DNA from: JAXHTH01 sp034211115
Lineage (GTDB): Bacteria > Planctomycetota > Phycisphaerae > Phycisphaerales > SM1A02
Assembly (NCBI GenBank): GCA_034211115.1
Contig: JAXHTH010000258.1
Location: forward strand, 1 to 10,240
Reading direction: 5' to 3'
Length of the DNA stretch: 10,240 bases
The notes below the pieces were generated by a model. That model had not been told where the DNA came from and did no database searches. It worked only from the letters and a program-made list of their open reading frames with translations. Both the position numbers and the translations under genes were made by a program. The number at the start of each line of letters is the position of its first letter. Positions within the stretch are counted from its first letter, which is position 1. Shown here piece by piece: positions 7,179 to 10,240 of the stretch.

Positions 7179-7932
7179 CCTCATTCGCACGCACCAGAGC
7201 CGTCTCAGTGCGAACGATCGGGCCTTCCTGCGCCGCGTCTTCTCCACCGACCCGGAGCTCTATCGCACCCGCCTGCGCGCGCTCGGCTTTGTCGGTCTCC
7301 GCCGCGTTCTCGATGCCGGCTGCGGCTTCGGGCAATGGTCGCTCGCCCTTGCGCAGCTCAATGACAGGGTGGCGAGCGTCGATGCGAATGCGGCGCGCAT
7401 TCGACTCCTGGACGATATCCTGCAGCGTACGGCCACCGGGAACGTCGAAGCGCGCGCGGGGCGGCTGGAGCAGCTCCCGTACGCCGATGGCAGCTTCGAC
7501 GCGGCTTTCTGCTACATCGCGCTCTTCTACTGTGACTGGCGCGCCGCGCTCGGCGAACTCGTCCGCGTCCTCCGGCCCGGCGGTCGCCTCTACGTCACCG
7601 GCAACGGAATCGGGTGGTACCTGCATCTCTGGTTCAACCGCCCGAACGCGACCTCCGATTACGAGCCGCGCGAGATCGTCGCCCGCACGTTCGCCGACAC
7701 CGTCGAATACGAACGGTCCGGGCGACCGCCGAACGGACAGCTCATCATCGAACCGGCCGGGCTGGCGACCGCGCTTGAAGCCAGCGGTCTCGCGGTTCTC
7801 GCGCGCGGCGCGGAGGGCACCATCCACGCGGACCAAAGCGCGCCGCCGCCGCGTCCGTTCTTTGAAGCGTCCTACTTCGGCCAGGTCGGCTGTTACGAAA
7901 TCCTCGCGCAGAAGCAGGAGCGACCCCGATGA
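7141..7932 (+). CDS. Class I SAM-dependent methyltransferase
   Basis: This 263-residue enzyme has the seven-strand methyltransferase signature. Motif I is VLDAGCGFGQWS (56-67), which binds the methionine part of SAM. The acidic residue at the end of strand 2 is Asp81 in VASVDANAARI. LPYADGSFDAAFCYIALFYCDW (motif II region) has FDAAFCYIALF at 119-129, and ELVRVLRPGGRLYVTG (139-154) completes the Methyltransf_11-like core. About 50 residues precede motif I and roughly 110 follow it, likely a substrate-recognition part with a C-terminal FYE/YFG-type strand region. The start at ATG 7141 lies 38 bases inside the preceding gene, with no clear Shine-Dalgarno, so coupling is likely; no Met codon further in leaves motif I intact at a better position. 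It probably O- or N-methylates the same glycan or its precursor, though the substrate cannot be told. Confidence 0.9.
   Translation: MPNDQTISAILDDLIRTHQSRLSANDRAFLRRVFSTDPELYRTRLRALGFVGLRRVLDAGCGFGQWSLALAQLNDRVASVDANAARIRLLDDILQRTATGNVEARAGRLEQLPYADGSFDAAFCYIALFYCDWRAALGELVRVLRPGGRLYVTGNGIGWYLHLWFNRPNATSDYEPREIVARTFADTVEYERSGRPPNGQLIIEPAGLATALEASGLAVLARGAEGTIHADQSAPPPRPFFEASYFGQVGCYEILAQKQERPR
7916..7920 (+). promoter_or_regulatory. Ribosome binding site of the last operon gene
   Basis: AGGAG lies 8 bases before ATG 7929, inside the end of the methyltransferase gene. With the ATGA stop-start overlap it supports both the start and translational coupling. Confidence 0.65.
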
Positions 7933-9023
7933 AGCGCATCGACGTGGCCCGGTTCGCTCGCTCCGCGGATGTTCTTGCCGGCACGCGCTGGTATCTCGTC
8001 GTGAAGAGCCAGGATCAACTGGAGCGCCGCGCCCGGATGGCCGCCTCCCGCCGCCGCGGACGCTTCGGGCGCATCGAGGCGCGGCCCGTGGCGGAAGGGC
8101 TGCTCGTGTGCGGCGAACTTCGCGAGGGATGCTTCAACCGCGCCTGGTCGCGTGCCTTCCGCGAGCCGCGTCACCTGCGCCGCCTCAACGCGAGCGAGCT
8201 TCTTCTCACCGAAATCAACCGGCTCCTTCGCATCGACGAACTGGGCAGGGTGAACCGCGACTACCATCATCCCTTCTTCGCGTTCTTACATACGATCGAT
8301 CTGCACCCGTCAGGCGAGCGGGCTCTCATCGTCTCGTCGGGTTATGACTCGGTGATCGAACTCGACCTCGTCACCGGTGAACCGACGATGCACTGGATCG
8401 CCTGGGAGCACGGTTTCAACCCGGACGAAAGCGGCACATGGCTCGCGGCGCGGCGCCAAAGCTACGAACGCTATCGCGCGGAGGGGCGGACCGCCCTTCT
8501 CATCAATCCGGACGAATACGGCGACCAGGGTCTCATCACGGCCCGGCGCTCCGCGCATCCCAACGCGGCCGCATACGATCCGTACGATGATCATCGCTCG
8601 TTCATCGTCTCGATCGGTCACACCGGAGACCTCCACCGGGCCGGCCCGGACACCGAGGGCACCGTACTCCTCTGCTCCGATCTGCGCCAGATGCCGCACG
8701 GTCTGCGGGCTTATGATTCCGGCTGGATCATCACGGACACGACCCGCGGCGAATGGCGCCGCATGACCAGCGCGTTCAGGACGGAAGCAATCTGTTCGAC
8801 GGCCGGGCTCGCGGACAAGGCCCCGGGCACCGAGGCGCTCGAGTGGCTGCAACAGGTGGTCGTCTTCGATCACGATCGCGTCCTCGCGCTGGACGCCAAT
8901 CGCGGGTTGATCGCGATCGATCTGAAGGCCGGCCGCTATACCCCGTATGAGGTCGACCCGGACTGGTGCGTGCAGGACGCGATGACAGCCCCGCCCAATG
9001 ATCCCTCGTCTGACGAAACTTAA
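7929..9023 (+). CDS. Uncharacterised protein, possible beta-propeller, in the glycan operon
   Basis: I do not recognise this 364-residue protein. It has no signal peptide and no clear membrane segment. The first 50 residues are basic (RRARMAASRRRGRFGR near 33-48). Beyond that it has repeated beta-strand-like blocks in propeller style: FLHTIDLHPSGERALIVSSG then YDSVIELDLVTGEP (119-153), FIVSIGHTGDLHR, QMPHGLRAYDSGWIITDTTRGEW (254-276), and VVVFDHDRVLALDANRGLIAIDLKAGRY near the C-terminus. The His residues in HTIDLH, GHTGDLH and PHGL recur at comparable places in the strands, suggesting a central site, perhaps metal or catalytic, as in some propeller enzymes. ASST-type arylsulfotransferases and SMP-30/NHL-like propellers were considered, but no diagnostic motif fits. 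Its start shares ATGA with the methyltransferase stop, and its stop shares TTAA with the convergent gene, so it is the last operon gene. A role in glycan tailoring or sensing is inferred from position only. Confidence 0.75.
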   Translation: MKRIDVARFARSADVLAGTRWYLVVKSQDQLERRARMAASRRRGRFGRIEARPVAEGLLVCGELREGCFNRAWSRAFREPRHLRRLNASELLLTEINRLLRIDELGRVNRDYHHPFFAFLHTIDLHPSGERALIVSSGYDSVIELDLVTGEPTMHWIAWEHGFNPDESGTWLAARRQSYERYRAEGRTALLINPDEYGDQGLITARRSAHPNAAAYDPYDDHRSFIVSIGHTGDLHRAGPDTEGTVLLCSDLRQMPHGLRAYDSGWIITDTTRGEWRRMTSAFRTEAICSTAGLADKAPGTEALEWLQQVVVFDHDRVLALDANRGLIAIDLKAGRYTPYEVDPDWCVQDAMTAPPNDPSSDET

Positions 9024-9745
9024 CTATCCCGGTCGCCCTCGCTGCCCTGCGCGAAGAGGAACGGGTGGACGAGGGCGTAGATCGGAAGATCCGCCTCGTC
9101 GAGGTGCTCTTCGAGCGTGCGATGATCGCCCTCGCGCAGCACGCCCCGATCGTATGCTTTCCAGCGGACGAGTTCCGAGTCCGAGACGTAACGCGACGAC
9201 TGGAAAAGCCCGAACGTTCGCGCATCGTACGCTTCGTAGGTGAGGCCGAACGCTTCCGGACGATGATCGTTCCAGAAGTCGAGGTTGTTGATGTGCGGGT
9301 AGCGGGCGTCTCCGTGCGATGCGGCGCCGACGATCGGCGCGCCGAGCATGTCGTGCAGCGTCTCGAGGTCATCGACGAGGACGCGTTCCGGGGGCCGGCC
9401 GGTGAGCTCCGCCACCACGAGCGGCTCACAGTGCAGGCCGATCTCGAAGCCGAGATCGCGGACGGTGCACAACCGCCGCTGCGCGGCGCGATCGCTCAGA
9501 TCATAGTCGGGGGCGTGGAGCCGGAAGAAGAACGTCGCCCGGCAGTCGTGCTCGCGGAACAGTTCGGCCATGGTCACCGCCGCCGCGGGCGAACGATCGA
9601 CGTCCACCCTCATGACGAGTGCCTGCGGGGGCACACCGTCGGTCTCCCGGGCCGCGCGGGCATCCCGGCAGGTCATCGTCACCCGCTCCGTCTCTCGCGC
9701 CCGGGCGAGGGTCGAGTGCAGCTTCTCCCAGGTGAAGGGCGACAT
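9020..9745 (-). CDS. NodB-fold polysaccharide deacetylase-like protein (second subfamily)
   Basis: This 241-residue protein differs from the one at 6390. Residues 43-53 read LVMRVDVDRSP; the uncharacterised family I recall has RHDVD here, so the usual His is Val47. An AxxMAELFREHDCRATFFFRLHAPDYDL block (57-83) and GFEIGLHCEPL (99-109) follow, with His105 as a likely ligand. ASHGD (142-146), then a HINNLDFW segment and a late YALVHPFLF complete the pattern: Asp at the first strand end, GxH at the third, SHG later. No signal peptide is visible. The start is ambiguous: GTG at 9748 or ATG at 9745. GGAG at 9755-9752 sits 6 bases before the ATG and only 3 before the GTG, so I use ATG. The gene faces the operon and ends in the same TTAA. 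It probably acts on the same glycan, but that is inferred. Confidence 0.8.
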   Translation of the reverse strand: MSPFTWEKLHSTLARARETERVTMTCRDARAARETDGVPPQALVMRVDVDRSPAAAVTMAELFREHDCRATFFFRLHAPDYDLSDRAAQRRLCTVRDLGFEIGLHCEPLVVAELTGRPPERVLVDDLETLHDMLGAPIVGAASHGDARYPHINNLDFWNDHRPEAFGLTYEAYDARTFGLFQSSRYVSDSELVRWKAYDRGVLREGDHRTLEEHLDEADLPIYALVHPFLFAQGSEGDRDS

Positions 9746-9748
9746 CAC

Positions 9749-9917
9749 GCGCTCCGGTTCGTCCTCCCGCCGTCGCGGCTTCCGCCGTCACCGCGTCCCG
9801 CCGCGGCACCGATGGATCTGGTAGAGTACCCACCGGTTGTTCGCCGATCAAGCGATTGGCGTGCGGCCGGCGCGGCCGTCCCGTCCGTCCCTTCTTCCGT
9901 CCGGCATCCTGCTCGTC
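9749..9917. other. Divergent intergenic region
   Basis: This 169-base gap separates two genes transcribed away from each other and should hold both promoters. I see no convincing -35/-10 pair. The CCGTCC repeat around 9877-9888 is short and of unclear meaning. Confidence 0.4.
9752..9755 (-). promoter_or_regulatory. Ribosome binding site deciding the start of the minus-strand NodB-fold gene
   Basis: GGAG on the minus strand lies 6 bases before ATG 9745. A longer GGGAGGA at 9768-9762 is 13-16 bases away, somewhat far. Both support a start at 9745 or 9748. Confidence 0.45.
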
Positions 9918-10240
9918 ATGGAACTGCCCGTTCTCATCTTCGTGTTTCTCGCCGCGGCGCTGCTGCGTCTTTCGTTCGGCACGTCGGAGACATCGGACCA
10001 GTGGGTTTCCTTCTGGCTGATCCAGCGTCAGCGTCGGCGTCGATGGATCACCGACGAGGCGCGCGATTCGATCGTGGGAGGCACATACGGCTACCCGAGC
10101 CTGCAGCACTTCCTCATCAGCCGGCTCCCGCGGCGCCTGTGGGGGATCGCCGGGCGGTTGACGAACATCGCCTACGATCTCATCAGCGCGCTCTGCGTGT
10201 ACTGGCTCGCGTCGCGGATCGAGGATGCCTTTGCGCCGGG
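9918..10240 (+). CDS. Polytopic membrane protein, possible GT-C-type glycosyltransferase, cut by the window end
   Basis: The frame opens with ATG 9918 and is still open at base 10240, giving 107 residues. Residues 3-16 (LPVLIFVFLAAALL) form a first membrane segment or uncleaved signal anchor. A basic loop follows (RQRRRR at 37-42), and a second hydrophobic segment lies at about 84-98 (IAYDLISALCVYWLA). The block YGYPSLQHFLISRLPRRLW (57-75) resembles the YPPLxHxLLS loop of GT-39/PMT-like membrane glycosyltransferases, which transfer sugars from polyprenyl carriers outside the cytoplasm. The first loop carries GTSETSDQW, with Asp27 near the place of the catalytic Asp in GT-C enzymes. GTG 9861 is a possible earlier start but adds only Pro/Arg-rich residues. 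No Shine-Dalgarno is evident. Placing it in the glycan locus is plausible but rests on neighbourhood. Confidence 0.65.
   Translation, partial: MELPVLIFVFLAAALLRLSFGTSETSDQWVSFWLIQRQRRRRWITDEARDSIVGGTYGYPSLQHFLISRLPRRLWGIAGRLTNIAYDLISALCVYWLASRIEDAFAP

Larger units (their letters stand above)
2383..9023 (+). other. Putative operon for glycan tailoring
   Basis: Six forward genes are arranged with junctions of +9, -4, 0, -38 and -4 bases and no room for internal terminators. The order is aminotransferase, amidotransferase, sulfotransferase, NodB-fold protein, methyltransferase, unknown protein. Co-transcription is inferred from spacing; joint action on one glycan is inferred from the enzyme classes. 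Confidence 0.75.

Noticed and set aside
7929..9023. Arylsulfotransferase (ASST) identity for the unknown gene
   Set aside because: The idea fits the His-rich propeller style and the sulfotransferase neighbour, but there is no signal peptide and I could not place the ASST catalytic His/Arg set.

Overview
The window is GC-rich bacterial DNA, densely coding, with almost every codon third position G or C. The best taxonomic hint is the first gene. It encodes a secreted protein that ends in a double EF-hand (dockerin-like) tail with two LLG-x-WG boxes, a tail I associate with Planctomycetota, especially Phycisphaerae-type genomes. That placement is an inference; there is no rRNA or marker gene here.

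Layout. Bases 1-250 are a leader with no gene I can support, ending in a good ribosome binding site. Bases 251-1843 encode the secreted, repeat-built, dockerin-tailed protein. Bases 1844-2382 hold no convincing gene. They carry degenerate tandem heptamer repeats and, near the operon start, an imperfect inverted repeat. From about 2383 to 9023 runs a tightly packed forward operon: DegT-family sugar aminotransferase, AsnB-like glutamine amidotransferase, PAPS-dependent sulfotransferase, WbmS-like polysaccharide-deacetylase-fold protein, class I SAM methyltransferase, and an unrecognised protein that may be a beta-propeller. Junctions are 9 bases apart, a 4-base ATGA overlap, abutting, a 38-base overlap and another ATGA overlap. 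A second NodB-fold gene of a different subfamily (9020-9745) lies on the minus strand and meets the operon tail-to-tail in a shared TTAA. After a 169-base divergent gap, a forward gene for a polytopic membrane protein starts at 9918 and runs off the window.

How they may work together. An aminotransferase, an AsnB-like amidotransferase (relatives amidate uronic acids in O-antigens), a sulfotransferase, two deacetylase-fold proteins and a methyltransferase look like a set of tailoring enzymes for a cell-surface or secreted glycan. The membrane protein may be a GT-C-type glycosyltransferase. No Wzx/Wzy, ABC exporter or classical glycosyltransferase is visible, so the window probably shows only part of a larger locus. 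The least explained parts are the last operon gene (7929-9023), the two NodB-fold proteins with atypical metal motifs, and the heptamer-repeat spacer.
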